Part shown: one piece after another, positions 43,675 to 53,506 of the stretch
How the letters are laid out: the number at the start of each line of letters is the position of its first letter
Position numbering within the stretch: the first letter of the stretch is position 1
DNA from: Paenibacillus sp. V4I7
GTDB lineage: Bacteria > Bacillota > Bacilli > Paenibacillales > NBRC-103111
Direction of reading: 5' to 3'
DNA: 64,000 bases
NCBI RefSeq assembly: GCF_030817275.1
Contig: NZ_JAUSZD010000002.1
Span: forward strand, 3,720,001 to 3,784,000
Translations under genes and position numbers: made by a program
Notes under the pieces: model-generated
The model's database searches: none
What the model was told of the DNA's origin: nothing
What the model saw: only the letters and a program-made list of their open reading frames with translations

Positions 43675-45096
43675 TTAGTTTTCCATCCAATTGAAGTGGA
43701 AGGAACCCTCTTTGTCCACACGTTGGAAAGTGTGTGCACCAAAATAATCGCGCTGCGCTTGCAGCAAGTTAGCCGGCAATCTTTCCGTACGGTAGCTATC
43801 GTAGTAAGCTAGTGCCGATGCGAAAGCCGGAACAGCAATACCGCGAGTAACCGCTTCTGCAATTACCTGTCTCCATGATTGTTGATAATTATCAACCACA
43901 CCATTGAAGTAGGAATCAAGCAGCAGGTTTTTGAGTCCAGGATCGCGGTCATAGGCTTCCATAATATTTTGCAGGAATCTAGCACGAATGATACAGCCGC
44001 CACGGAAGATCATTGCGATGCTGCCATATTTCAGATCCCAGTTATATTCCTCGGAAGCTGCTCTCATTTGAGCAAAGCCTTGTGCATATGAACAAATTTT
44101 ACTTGCGTAAAGCGCTTGGCGAACAGCCTCGATAAACGCTTTGCGATCGCCTGTAAAGGCTGGAGCATCAGGTCCTTTGAGCACTTTGCTTGCCGCTACG
44201 CGTTCTTCCTTCATCGCGGAGATGAAACGGGAGAATACGGATTCTGTAATAATGGAAAGCGGTACACCAAGATCCAGAGCACTTTGACTGGTCCATTTTC
44301 CTGTACCTTTTTGACCAGCGGAATCCAGAATAACGTCAACCATAGGCTTGCCGGTTTCAGCATCATATTTAGTGAAAATATCACGTGTAATTTCGATCAA
44401 GTAGCTGTCAAGCTCGCCATTGTTCCATTCTGTGAAGATCTCATGAAGCTCTTCTACGCTTACATTCAGAACATCTTTCAACAATTGGTAGGCTTCGCAA
44501 ATAAGCTGCATATCACCATACTCAATGCCGTTATGCACCATTTTCACGTAGTGACCAGCGCCATCAGGTCCGATATAAGTACAGCAAGCATCGTCGCCCA
44601 CTTTGGCAGAAATCGCAGTAAGAATAGGCTCAACGAGTTTATAAGCGTCTTCTTGTCCGCCCGGCATGATAGCTGGACCTTTAAGCGCGCCTTCTTCACC
44701 GCCGGAAACACCCGTTCCAACGAAGCGAATACCTTGCTCAGCAAGCTCTTTATTACGACGCTGCGTATCTGGGAAGAATGCATTGCCTCCATCGATTAGG
44801 ATATCGCCTTTGTCCAAATAAGGAACAAGTTGGTTAATGGTATCGTCAGTAGGACCGCCTGCTTTAACCATGATCAAAATTTTGCGTGGAACTTCGAGTG
44901 ATTGCACAAATTCTTCAATGCTGTATGTACCTACTAATTGTTTGCCTGGGGCTTCTTGCAGAAGCTCTTTTGTTTTTTCGGCAGAACGGTTAAAAACGGA
45001 AACAGTGAATCCTCTGCTCTCGATGTTTAAAGCCAAGTTTTTACCCATAACCGCTAGACCGACTACACCAATTTGTTGTTTAGTCATCTCTCTCAT
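43675..45096 (-). CDS. gnd: 6-phosphogluconate dehydrogenase, decarboxylating
   Basis: A 473-residue oxidative pentose phosphate enzyme that turns 6-phosphogluconate into ribulose 5-phosphate and CO2. [15 protein letters not shown] is the nucleotide loop; [23 protein letters not shown] holds the catalytic Lys and the signature. [20 protein letters not shown] and FRGGCIIRA also match. Full length. It ends the lacI-larA-gntK-SDR-gnd gene row, 23 bases after the SDR stop. Placement with gntK suggests it uses the product of gluconokinase directly. Confidence 0.95.
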   Translation of the reverse strand: MREMTKQQIGVVGLAVMGKNLALNIESRGFTVSVFNRSAEKTKELLQEAPGKQLVGTYSIEEFVQSLEVPRKILIMVKAGGPTDDTINQLVPYLDKGDILIDGGNAFFPDTQRRNKELAEQGIRFVGTGVSGGEEGALKGPAIMPGGQEDAYKLVEPILTAISAKVGDDACCTYIGPDGAGHYVKMVHNGIEYGDMQLICEAYQLLKDVLNVSVEELHEIFTEWNNGELDSYLIEITRDIFTKYDAETGKPMVDVILDSAGQKGTGKWTSQSALDLGVPLSIITESVFSRFISAMKEERVAASKVLKGPDAPAFTGDRKAFIEAVRQALYASKICSYAQGFAQMRAASEEYNWDLKYGSIAMIFRGGCIIRARFLQNIMEAYDRDPGLKNLLLDSYFNGVVDNYQQSWRQVIAEAVTRGIAVPAFASALAYYDSYRTERLPANLLQAQRDYFGAHTFQRVDKEGSFHFNWMEN

Positions 45097-45119
45097 ACAC
45101 CCTTCCGATATATAAATAT

Positions 45120-45887
45120 TTAAATCGTCATCGCGCCAAAACCGCCATCCACTCTTAAAACAGAACCTGTTACAAAGCTAGAAGCTTGTTCAGAAGCAAG
45201 GAACACAGCAGCACCCTGAAGCTCAGACGCTTCACCGAATCGATTCATAGGCGTATGACGCATAATGGACTCGACACGTTCAGGCGACAGAATCTTACGA
45301 TTCTGCTCCGCTGGGAAGAACCCAGGAATAATCGCATTGACACGCACACGGCTCGGAGCGAATTCACGGGCTAGATTCTGCGTGATGTTATTGACAGCTG
45401 CTTTGGAAGCGGAGTAAGTGAATACACGGGAAAGCGGCGGATCTGACGAAACGGATGAAATATTAATGATACTTCCTCCAACTCCTCGATCAACCATGTA
45501 TTTCCCAAACACTTGGCAGGCTAACACGACACTTTTCAAATTAACCTCCATAATAGAATCCCATTCTTCCATGGAAATGTCAAAGAAAGGCGTGGCACTA
45601 TTTTTGCCAGGGCAGTTCATTAGAATATCCGCACCGCCAGACCAAGCGATTACTTCTTTGAGAACAAGCTCCAAATCTTCACGTCTCGTTGCATCAGCTT
45701 GAAAGGTATTAGCTTCCCCGCCAATGGCTTCAATGCTCTGACGAACCTGATCACTTTTCTCTTGATTACGACCGACGATGGCTACTTTCGCTCCATGTCC
45801 AGCCAGAGCAAGAGCCATAGAGCCTCCAAGTGTGCTGTTACCGCCAATAATTACTGCTGTTTTCCCTGTAAGATTGAATAAATTCAT
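45120..45887 (-). CDS. short-chain dehydrogenase, aldonate/ketoaldonate type
   Basis: A 255-residue classical SDR. The cofactor loop is [14 protein letters not shown], the catalytic tetrad includes Ser in NISSVSS and YSASK, and [10 protein letters not shown] forms the C-terminus. The ATG at 45885-45887 follows GGAGGGG; a longer frame to 45926 lacks a site. Its place between gntK and gnd suggests a substrate among sugar acids, for instance 5-ketogluconate or fructuronate; this is inference from context. Confidence 0.85.
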   Translation of the reverse strand: MNLFNLTGKTAVIIGGNSTLGGSMALALAGHGAKVAIVGRNQEKSDQVRQSIEAIGGEANTFQADATRREDLELVLKEVIAWSGGADILMNCPGKNSATPFFDISMEEWDSIMEVNLKSVVLACQVFGKYMVDRGVGGSIINISSVSSDPPLSRVFTYSASKAAVNNITQNLAREFAPSRVRVNAIIPGFFPAEQNRKILSPERVESIMRHTPMNRFGEASELQGAAVFLASEQASSFVTGSVLRVDGGFGAMTI

Positions 45888-45943
45888 TGTTCTTCCCCTC
45901 CAGCATTTTGCTTGGCAAACCTTCATAATAAGCCTAAGCTAAT

Positions 45944-47515
45944 TTATAATTGAGGGCCCCGTAGGTGCTGTTGTTGAAAGGCGGTAATCGCATCGAATTG
46001 ATCTTTTAACTGATGATATACGCTTGTATAAATAGTTGTCAATTGTTGATAGATGCGATTATCGTTTTCATTCACCTCGTGAGCCATTCCTACCTGAATC
46101 CATTGATGCGCGTGAGATAGATCTTCGATTTCCCCCATTGCGAGCAGACCTAGCAAAGCTGCGCCGATCCCTGAGCTTTCAATCGAATCTGGCACAGTAA
46201 CGGATGTGCCGAGCATATTCGTCATCATCTGGCGCCAAAAATCAGACCGGGCAAATCCACCGGACGCGCGAATCACAGTGGCAGGTCCCATAATCCGTTC
46301 CAAGGAAGCGCTAACTGCTTGGATCGAGAACATGACGCCTTCGAGCGCGGCACGAATCATATGCTTCTTCTGATGGCTGAGTGAAAGCCCGAAGTAAACA
46401 CCGCGTGCATTGGCGTTCCAATAAGGCGCACGTTCGCCGGAAAGCAGCGGCAGGAACAGCAGACCATCAGAGCCCGCAGGAACTTGTGACGCTAGCTCCG
46501 TCAAATAATCATAGGGATCGATTCCCTGGCGGCGGGCTTCTTCTGCTTCCGCCGTAGCGATCTGGTCTCTCACCCAACGGAAAACGATACCACCGTTGTT
46601 GATCGGTCCGCCGACGACCCAGAAGTTTTCTGTTAGCGCATAGCAGAACAGCTTGCCTTCGGGGTCGGTTTGCGGCTTGGTGACGACGCTCCGAACGGCA
46701 CCGCTGGTGCCGATGGTGACGGCGACGACACCTGGCTCGAAAGCGCCAACGCCGAGATTCGCGAGGACACCGTCGGACGCGCCGATAATGAACGGCGTGT
46801 TCTCGGACAAGCCCATTGCGGAGGCTAACTCGGCGCTGAGCCCTTCTATGCGGTGCGTTGTAGGCACCAGCTCAGAAAGCTGCTCCGGCGTCACACCGGC
46901 CTGACCAAGCGCTTCTTCGTCCCAATCGAGCTTCTCCAGATTGAATAGCCCTGTTGCACTGGCTAGTGAATGGTCAATAAGATAACGACCAAACAGCTTC
47001 GCGAAGACGTACTCCTTGATGCCAATGAACTTGTAAGTTTCCTTGACGAGCTCTGGTTCGTTATCACGGAACCACATCAATTTGAGAAGCGGTGACATTG
47101 GGTGAATCGGCGTTCCTGTCCGCGAGTAAATCTGCTGACCTAGGCCGCTGCGCTTAAGCTCTTCCGCATACTGCGCACTGCGATTATCCGCCCAGGTGAT
47201 GCATGCGGTCAGTGGCTTGGTCTGCTCGTCAACAGCAATAAGGCTGTGCATGGCTGAGCTGAATGAGACGCAGAGCACTTGGTCAGCTGTGACACTAATC
47301 TTGCGAACAACAGCGCCAATACCTTGCACAACGGCGTTGAAGATTTGATCTGGATCTTGTTCCGCCCGATCACCGGCCGGTGTGTAAAGGGGATATTCAA
47401 TGGAGTGCGAAGCTAGAACTCGACCATCCCGATCGATCACGAGCGTCTTCGTGCTCGTTGTCCCAATATCCGCCGCGACAATGTATGGCTTATCTCTGAC
47501 TGCGTCAACTGTCAT
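45944..47515 (-). CDS. gntK: gluconokinase, FGGY family
   Basis: A 523-residue sugar kinase that phosphorylates D-gluconate on C6. AADIGTTSTKTLV (phosphate 1), GASDGVLANLGVGA, TIGTSGAVR and SGGFARSDFWRQM are FGGY motifs, and the length fits Bacillus-type GntK. The start overlaps the larA-like stop by four bases (ATGA), evidence of translational coupling. It feeds gnd at the end of the same operon. Confidence 0.92.
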   Translation of the reverse strand: MTVDAVRDKPYIVAADIGTTSTKTLVIDRDGRVLASHSIEYPLYTPAGDRAEQDPDQIFNAVVQGIGAVVRKISVTADQVLCVSFSSAMHSLIAVDEQTKPLTACITWADNRSAQYAEELKRSGLGQQIYSRTGTPIHPMSPLLKLMWFRDNEPELVKETYKFIGIKEYVFAKLFGRYLIDHSLASATGLFNLEKLDWDEEALGQAGVTPEQLSELVPTTHRIEGLSAELASAMGLSENTPFIIGASDGVLANLGVGAFEPGVVAVTIGTSGAVRSVVTKPQTDPEGKLFCYALTENFWVVGGPINNGGIVFRWVRDQIATAEAEEARRQGIDPYDYLTELASQVPAGSDGLLFLPLLSGERAPYWNANARGVYFGLSLSHQKKHMIRAALEGVMFSIQAVSASLERIMGPATVIRASGGFARSDFWRQMMTNMLGTSVTVPDSIESSGIGAALLGLLAMGEIEDLSHAHQWIQVGMAHEVNENDNRIYQQLTTIYTSVYHQLKDQFDAITAFQQQHLRGPQL

Positions 47516-48783
47516 TTGCTAATATTCCCCTCTGCATCAAATGAAAGTTCATAAGGTTCTGATAGAATTTCAATATCCGGATGCTGACGAGCTTCCTCTA
47601 ACAAATTCACGGAAATTTCAATTTCGCCCAGGTGAAGTGTATCTTGAATCCGAACTAGCTTGCAGGTCGTGTAATCTAGAATGTTACAGGTTTTAACAGC
47701 TGCCTTGATCGCGTAGAAATCGTTCTCCAGCGTTGTGGCGATCTTAGTAGGCGCACATACGGTTGAAGTAAGTCCGTTCGCGTAAGTGAACTCCAAGTTC
47801 GTTTTATCCACAAGTCTTTGTGTGGTGAAATCAGCCGTTCCTACACCGTTGGCGTTACCCTTCGTTTCTGGTGTTAAGTCCAGTACAACCATTTTGGCAA
47901 CATCTGGGCCTCCATGCGCGTATGGAGTTGGGTAGCGGCCGGTAACGTTGGGATCCATCCCATCGCCGCTAATATTTTTGCCAATATAATCAATGACAAG
48001 AACATCGATTTCGTCGAATAAAATCTTCGGTAGACGCGATTTTGCTTCGATCAGCAGTTGCTCCTCCCGCACTTCAATTTCAGCTGCAGGCAGCACTTCC
48101 ACTTGGCATGTCTCATCATAGGCATTTTCTACAAGCGCGACGCCGAACACGATGGGCAGCTTCTCGATCATCAAATTGGCCATGGCCGGCACATTCTCCG
48201 CCATATACTTGAAGCCAAGCTGGTGACAAGCTTCAGCGCCTTTTTGTTTGCCTAGACCGATAGCGATCATCTTCATGATCCCGCTCTCAATACGTCCACG
48301 AAACGCCGTATGCGGCTTCACACGGTTAATAACGACGATGGCATCTGCCTCTGAAGCAATGCGATCTACATAAACCGGCAAACCGTTAGGCAGTTGGTCG
48401 ATCTTCACGACTTCCATGGAAGAACGAATAGGCGCGCCCATCGAGGCTTCCGTAATGCCAAAATGCTGCAATACCTCCGTCTGTCCTTCGGCTGTAGCAC
48501 CACCGTGACTTCCCATACAAGGTACGATGAACGGGAACGCACCTCTGTCTTTAATGGCGTCAATGGTCGTTTTGGTGAAGGCTGCGATATTAGCGATCCC
48601 CCTGCTTCCCACAGCAACAGCAACCTGCTGACCAGGATGTATGCTTTCCATAACTCCGCTGCTGGCTAGCTTATTCACTAATTCCAATTCGGGATTTTCC
48701 AGAATGGTACGATCAAACTTCTGCCGAATCTTTACCATTTGTGGAATCGGAATATCATTTAATAACTCCCTCAGAATGCTCAT
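47512..48783 (-). CDS. LarA-family (DUF2088) hydroxyacid racemase/epimerase-like protein
   Basis: A 423-residue protein of the nickel-pincer lactate racemase superfamily. VAVAVGSRGIANIA, VPCMGSHGGATAEGQ and VKPHTAFRGRIESGIMKMIAIG with GLGKQKGAEACH are visible and contain the His and Lys residues expected at the active site, though the spacing differs from lactate racemase. In the superfamily some members epimerise aldonates such as gluconate at C2. Being coupled to gntK by four bases, an aldonate 2-epimerase role is plausible but unproven. No larB, larC or larE cofactor genes are in the window. Confidence 0.75.
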   Translation of the reverse strand: MSILRELLNDIPIPQMVKIRQKFDRTILENPELELVNKLASSGVMESIHPGQQVAVAVGSRGIANIAAFTKTTIDAIKDRGAFPFIVPCMGSHGGATAEGQTEVLQHFGITEASMGAPIRSSMEVVKIDQLPNGLPVYVDRIASEADAIVVINRVKPHTAFRGRIESGIMKMIAIGLGKQKGAEACHQLGFKYMAENVPAMANLMIEKLPIVFGVALVENAYDETCQVEVLPAAEIEVREEQLLIEAKSRLPKILFDEIDVLVIDYIGKNISGDGMDPNVTGRYPTPYAHGGPDVAKMVVLDLTPETKGNANGVGTADFTTQRLVDKTNLEFTYANGLTSTVCAPTKIATTLENDFYAIKAAVKTCNILDYTTCKLVRIQDTLHLGEIEISVNLLEEARQHPDIEILSEPYELSFDAEGNISK

Positions 48784-48801
48784 CGACTACTCCCTCTTTC
48801 C

Positions 48802-49806
48802 TTATGGTGTCAATAATCGCACGGATTCCCGTACGATCAACTCTGTTTTTAATAGCAACTGTTCCGTTTCGTGCTGCTTATTTTCTATATTTCCAAGAAG
48901 TCGCAAAGCGCCTTCTCTGCTAATTTGCTCAATCGGTCTGCGAACGGTTGTCAGTGCGGGGGTTACGTAGGCTGCGAATACCGTATCGTCGAATCCAACC
49001 ACTGAGATATCGTTCGGTACGTTCAACCCGGCTTCCGATATCGCTTTCATCGCCCCAAGTGCCATTTCATCATTACAGCAAAATACGGCCGATGGTGTTT
49101 CATCCAGCGTCAGGAATTGCTGCATGGCCTTATGTCCGCTTTCCAGGTCGTACAATCCCGGCATGCGATATGCAGGTGGAACGGTAATCTGGTAATGCAT
49201 CATGGCTCGTTCGAAGCCATCTTTCCGATTCTGCGCGGATTTAAATCCTTTGCGACCCTCAATAAGAGCAATACGCTTATGTCCCTGTTCAATCAAATAA
49301 GAGGCTGCCAGAAATGCGCCTTGCTCCTCATCTGAGAGAACATTCAGCACGCCTGAAGTTTCAACCGGGCGATTCAGCACAACTTGCGGGATACCCTTAC
49401 TAGCGATGTGGTCAATGATGGCTTGATCGTCATCACTCTGACTGACAACAACAATACCGTCGAAGCTTTTCTTCGTAATCGAGTGAAAACTGGTGTAATC
49501 GTCAATCCCTTTAACGATCAATTGGTAACGATCCTGTATGACACTGTTGACACCACGGATAGCTTCATAGAAGAAGCCGGCGGAAGTTCCTTTGCTTAGT
49601 GTGGTAAAGAACAGCCCTAAGTTATACGAACGATCCAGCACCAAACTCTTCGCACTGTAATTAGGCGTGTAATCCATCTGTTCAGCGATGATTCGGATGC
49701 GCTCCTTCGTCTCCTCCTGAATGAGCGGACTGTTGTTCAGCGCTCTGGAAACCGTTGTATGAGACACACCTGCAAGCTTGGCAATATCTTTAATGGTAAC
49801 GCTCAT
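48802..49806 (-). CDS. LacI family regulator of the gluconate-type operon
   Basis: A 334-residue LacI/GalR repressor. The helix-turn-helix is VTIKDIAKLAGVSHTTVSRALN; the effector domain follows (GIPQVVLNRP, VFCCNDEMALGAM, VVGFDDTVFAAYVTPALTTVRRP). It is the first gene of the row leading to gnd, 18 bases before the LarA-like gene. The likely effector is an aldonate, by context. A candidate operator stands at 49840-49855, 34 bases upstream of its start, suggesting autoregulation. Confidence 0.9.
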   Translation of the reverse strand: MSVTIKDIAKLAGVSHTTVSRALNNSPLIQEETKERIRIIAEQMDYTPNYSAKSLVLDRSYNLGLFFTTLSKGTSAGFFYEAIRGVNSVIQDRYQLIVKGIDDYTSFHSITKKSFDGIVVVSQSDDDQAIIDHIASKGIPQVVLNRPVETSGVLNVLSDEEQGAFLAASYLIEQGHKRIALIEGRKGFKSAQNRKDGFERAMMHYQITVPPAYRMPGLYDLESGHKAMQQFLTLDETPSAVFCCNDEMALGAMKAISEAGLNVPNDISVVGFDDTVFAAYVTPALTTVRRPIEQISREGALRLLGNIENKQHETEQLLLKTELIVRESVRLLTP

Positions 49807-49839
49807 ACCCTCACCTCTATCTGAAGCATATCACATCTA

Positions 49840-49855
49840 TGCACACGTTAACAAT
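49840..49855. promoter_or_regulatory. LacI-like operator before the gluconate-type operon
   Basis: TGCACACGTTAACAAT; a near copy occurs at 9320-9335. On the minus strand the sequence TTGTTA (-35) and TATGCT (-10) 18 bases apart form a possible promoter overlapped by this site. Confidence 0.5.
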
Positions 49856-49871
49856 AGTCTTTTTTGCAGCA

Positions 49872-49895
49872 AAAAAACTCCCTTCTCAGGGAGCT
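49872..49895 (-). terminator. terminator of the GH4 operon
   Basis: Minus-strand GCTCCCTGAGAAGGGAG followed by TTTTTTT just after the stop codon at 49909. Confidence 0.9.
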
Positions 49896-49908
49896 TCCTC
49901 TTCGTGTA

Positions 49909-51219
49909 TTATTTGAAAAAAGCCGGTAGATACGCTTTATTCTTCTCCAGCATTTCTTCCATAAGCGTCTTGGCTACTGCCACTGACGGCACCAATGGAT
50001 GATGAACCAGTGCTTGTAGAACGAGATCTCTACTGCCTGTCACAGCTGCTTCAATGGTGAGGCGTTCATATGTTTTGACTGCATGAATAAGGCCTTTGAC
50101 ATGTTCAGGAACTTTGGTCAGGCCCATTGGAATAGGACCACCCGCTGTAATGACACAATTCACTTCAATACAAGCATCCTTCGGCAAAAAGTCGATGATG
50201 TTATCGTTCATTACGTTCAGTGTTTGAATATCCCGCTTGTCATTGTAAATGGAATCCATGAGATTGACAGCTGCCTCTGAATAATAAGCACCTCCGCGTT
50301 TCTCCAACTGTTTAGGCTTCTCCTGCAGGTCAGGATCTTGATAAAGCTCGAACAATTCTTCCTCAACGCGTTTCACAACTTCCGCCCGAGTCCCATTTTC
50401 TTTGAGCGACGCCAACTGTTCTTCAAGCATGATATCCGTCATGTAAAAATATTTCAAATAGTAGGAAGGCAGGGATTGCAGCGAACGCAAGAAATCCGCA
50501 TCCCACTCGCTTGCCGGTACGTTTTTGCCGCTAAATTCTTCTTTGCGATCCAGCAATTCAGCTAATTTATCCTCGCCTCTGATTTCAGCGCGCGTTACCC
50601 AGTGGAGATGGTTTAACCCAACGAACTCGGTGTATATCTGTTCAGGTGCAGCATCATACTTGTTCATTAACCATTTGTGCAAACCGATAGGCGCATTGCA
50701 AAGACCTATGCTTTTCACTTTGGAGTACTTATGAATCGCCTCCGTCACCATACCTGCAGGATTCGTGAAGTTCAGCAGCCACGCGTTAGGGCTCAATTCT
50801 TCAATATCCTTACAAATATCAAGCAGTACAGGAATCGTACGAAGTGCTTTCATCATCCCGCCCGGACCGGTCGTTTCCTGACCAATAACATCGTATTTGT
50901 TAGGAATATGCTCATCCCATTTACGGGCTTCCAAAAGACCTACGCGCATTTGCGTACTTACGAAATCCGCATTTTCGATCGCTTTTCTGCGATCCAAAGT
51001 TAAGTGTACCTCGATCGGTAAACCGGACTTCTCGATCATTCTTTTTGCCAAATTACCGACGATTTCCAGCTTGTGCTTACCTTCTTCCACATCCACAAAC
51101 CAAAGCTCTCTGACAGGCAGCTGGGCATATCTTAAAATAAAACCTTCTACGATTTCCGGCGTATAAGATGAACCTCCGCCAATGATGGCAATTTTCAATG
51201 CATCTCTCATTGCACTCAC
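49909..51219 (-). CDS. 6-phospho-beta-glucosidase-like glycosidase, GH4
   Basis: A 436-residue NAD+- and Mn2+-dependent GH4 hydrolase. IAIIGGGSSYTPEIVEGF is the NAD loop, FTNPAG and GLCNAPIGLHKW include the metal-binding Cys, and GLNHLHWV the metal-binding His. These enzymes usually act on 6-phosphorylated disaccharides. The stop of the preceding kinase overlaps a GTG start at 51217-51219; the ATG three codons later is an alternative. No PTS gene accompanies it. Confidence 0.9.
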   Translation of the reverse strand: MSAMRDALKIAIIGGGSSYTPEIVEGFILRYAQLPVRELWFVDVEEGKHKLEIVGNLAKRMIEKSGLPIEVHLTLDRRKAIENADFVSTQMRVGLLEARKWDEHIPNKYDVIGQETTGPGGMMKALRTIPVLLDICKDIEELSPNAWLLNFTNPAGMVTEAIHKYSKVKSIGLCNAPIGLHKWLMNKYDAAPEQIYTEFVGLNHLHWVTRAEIRGEDKLAELLDRKEEFSGKNVPASEWDADFLRSLQSLPSYYLKYFYMTDIMLEEQLASLKENGTRAEVVKRVEEELFELYQDPDLQEKPKQLEKRGGAYYSEAAVNLMDSIYNDKRDIQTLNVMNDNIIDFLPKDACIEVNCVITAGGPIPMGLTKVPEHVKGLIHAVKTYERLTIEAAVTGSRDLVLQALVHHPLVPSVAVAKTLMEEMLEKNKAYLPAFFK

Positions 51220-52214
51220 ATCCTAGTCTTATCTAATAATTGTATGGTTTGATAGTCGGACACGGTCCGGAGTTTCTCGTACACATCTATGGTAACGGGG
51301 GTACCTGCAGCTTCCATCGCCATCCAAACGGCGCCTACCACAGGTTCAACGTTCAATTTCACAATTGTGGCATTGGAGGCGACTTCGCTGACTGCCTTTT
51401 CAATATAAGAATGAATAAAGGGCCCCTCACCTCTTGCAATGACACTGCCCGCAAGTACAACTTGAAAAGTCTCTTGCTCCATGTTTAAACGTTTAATGAC
51501 AGCAATTGCTGACTTGCCAAGCTCTTCCCCTTGCACCCTGAGAATGCGGCAGGCGACCTCATCACCTTGCACTGCAGCTTGGAACAACAGTTTGGTCGTA
51601 TGGAGCGGTACAGATTTGTTGTTATCCAGAAAATCATCAAACAGCACCTGCACCGAATCGTAGCCAAGACACTTGATCAGCAGCTCAGTCAGCATAGTGG
51701 GTTGCTCTCTGCCATCCCATGACCGAATGACAGAACGAAAAGCCTCTACAGCGAGTGTGCCTCCCCCGCCAAAATCACCAAACTGGTAGGTGAAGCCTCC
51801 ACATTGAAAAAACTCACCTTGCCTGTTCTTGCCGGCACTGTTCGTTCCACTTCCGCAGATGAGAACCACGCCAAAAGGCTGTGGCGTACCAGCACGCAAA
51901 GCAATCATGGTATCACAATCAATCCCATAATTCGTGAATCCCAGTCCGCCAATTAGCGGACGCAGGATCGTATAATCAATCGGTCGATCTGCGCCAGCAA
52001 GGCCGAAAAAAGCATATTCAATGTCGTTATATGTAAGCCCCGCCTGCTGCAGCGCCATTGCTACGGAGTTTGTAATATTTCTGAGTGCTTGTTCTACACC
52101 AAGTTGATGATTGCCATTGCCGCTGTGCCCTTTACCGATGATATGTCCATGTTCATCTGTTACGAGCGTGTAGGTTTTACTCCCGCCTGCGTCTACACCC
52201 AAATAATATTTCAT
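51216..52214 (-). CDS. BadF/BadG-type sugar kinase, N-acetylglucosamine kinase-like
   Basis: A 332-residue ASKHA-fold kinase. GVDAGGSKTYTLVTDEHG is the phosphate loop; AFFGLAGADRP, LICGSGTNSAGKN and the glycine-rich FGDFGGGGTLAVEA are family motifs, and VVLAGSVIARGEGPF the adenosine loop. It resembles eukaryotic and bacterial GlcNAc kinases of the BadF/BadG group. Four-base overlap with the GH4 gene and 30 bases from the lacI gene make a three-gene operon. Sugar specificity is not visible. Confidence 0.85.
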   Translation of the reverse strand: MKYYLGVDAGGSKTYTLVTDEHGHIIGKGHSGNGNHQLGVEQALRNITNSVAMALQQAGLTYNDIEYAFFGLAGADRPIDYTILRPLIGGLGFTNYGIDCDTMIALRAGTPQPFGVVLICGSGTNSAGKNRQGEFFQCGGFTYQFGDFGGGGTLAVEAFRSVIRSWDGREQPTMLTELLIKCLGYDSVQVLFDDFLDNNKSVPLHTTKLLFQAAVQGDEVACRILRVQGEELGKSAIAVIKRLNMEQETFQVVLAGSVIARGEGPFIHSYIEKAVSEVASNATIVKLNVEPVVGAVWMAMEAAGTPVTIDVYEKLRTVSDYQTIQLLDKTRM

Positions 52215-52244
52215 GCTTTCAACTCCTGTATATATCCATCATCT

Positions 52245-53240
52245 CTAGTTTCGCTTACTTGTGGTGGATTCTCGAATGATTAATTCCGGTTCCAATTGCA
52301 CCGTTATATTACGTTTGGCTGTACCATCAATCCACTTAAGCAAAATATCGACGCCATGCTGCCCCATTTTGTCCGCCGGTTGACGAACGGTTGTTAACCT
52401 GGGGCGGAATTCCTCCGAGAAAATCTGATCATCAAAACCAACAATTGACAGATCACGCGGTATTTTGTAGCCCTCATTTTTGAGCGCGTCCATCACACCA
52501 AAAGCTGTCAGATCATCGGCGGCAAATACCGCACTCGGAAGTTTTCTCGACTGAATCCAGCGACTTGCCGCTTGGTAACCGGAGGTGATGCTGAAATTAC
52601 CTTTTTCAATCCAAGAAGGATCCAAACCTGCCTCCTGCATCGCACTGACGAAACCGCGCCGCCGCTCGCTGCTGCTTAAGTAAGGTTCAAGCCCGGAAAT
52701 ATGGGCAATCTCCGTGTGGCCTAGGTCAATTAAATGTTTCGTGGCATCGTAGCCACCTTTATAATTATCAATAATTACAGAGGATATCGAGGGATGAATA
52801 TGCTGATTATCCAGCATGACGAAAGGAATTTTCTTCTTTTTCAATTCCATGACATAATCATCCTCATGAACCGGCGAGAGCATAATAACACCGTCCACAC
52901 GGTCCTCTTGGAACATGGAATTATCGAAAGATGCGAACACGTCTGTTGATATCGAAAGCGCTAAGAAGTAACCTTTTTCAGCAAGCCGATCGTTAATCTC
53001 TTTGACTACTGCATCCAAGAAAGAATCATTTAAAGTGGTAATGCCGAGTCCAATAATACCCGTCTTGCCACGAGCCAAGCTTCGTGCAGCTGCATTCGGA
53101 TGGTAATCTAACTCTTTCATCGCTTGCAGCACTTTTTGGCGATTTTTTTCACGTACAGTGCCTGCTTGATTAATGACTCGCGAAACAGTGACGACTGACA
53201 AACCGCTTCTCTTGGCGACGTCAAAGATGCTTACTTTCAT
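52245..53240 (-). CDS. LacI family regulator of the kinase-GH4 operon
   Basis: A 331-residue LacI/GalR repressor. The HTH is VSIFDVAKRSGLSVVTVSRVIN and the hinge LDYHPNAAARSLARGKTG; the effector domain closes with VGFDDQIFSEEFRPRLTTVRQP. The ATG at 53238-53240 has AGGAG nine to ten bases upstream. It leads the operon with the BadF-type kinase and GH4 enzyme. The upstream region contains a perfect palindrome over the predicted start point, so it probably represses itself. Confidence 0.9.
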   Translation of the reverse strand: MKVSIFDVAKRSGLSVVTVSRVINQAGTVREKNRQKVLQAMKELDYHPNAAARSLARGKTGIIGLGITTLNDSFLDAVVKEINDRLAEKGYFLALSISTDVFASFDNSMFQEDRVDGVIMLSPVHEDDYVMELKKKKIPFVMLDNQHIHPSISSVIIDNYKGGYDATKHLIDLGHTEIAHISGLEPYLSSSERRRGFVSAMQEAGLDPSWIEKGNFSITSGYQAASRWIQSRKLPSAVFAADDLTAFGVMDALKNEGYKIPRDLSIVGFDDQIFSEEFRPRLTTVRQPADKMGQHGVDILLKWIDGTAKRNITVQLEPELIIRESTTSKRN

Positions 53241-53380
53241 ATAAAACAACTCCTGTAGCTCTATAATTGCAGTAATCAAGTCGATTTACAGCATGTTTCC
53301 AAAGTACCACAATTAGCGTTTCAAATATACAAGAGGAAAATGCAATATGGCACGCAGCATTCCTCCAGCTTGAGCGTGTT

Positions 53381-53499
53381 AAAAGTTTAACCGCTTTAAC
53401 TTTTAGTGATTACTCCCCCCTTAATTTTAGAATATTGAAATATTCTAGGTTTCTTCCAAAAACCGATCCCCTTCGAAAGTTAAAGCGCTTTAACTTTCG
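53381..53499. promoter_or_regulatory. operator array for the LacI regulator
   Basis: Three palindromes lie in a row. 53474-53499 is a perfect 26-base palindrome centred on GTTAAAGCGCTTTAAC. 53381-53404 is a related copy with 10 of 12 pairs, centred on AACCGCTT. Between them, 53428-53447 is a different perfect palindrome, TAGAATATT-GA-AATATTCTA. Centres are about 45 and 49 bases apart. No gene is seen in 53241-53620. Confidence 0.8.
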
Positions 53500-53506
53500 T
53501 GAATTA

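Noticed and set aside
44116-44799. Long plus-strand frame (227 codons) within gnd
   Set aside because: It is antisense to a highly conserved enzyme gene and has no family resemblance or start signal.
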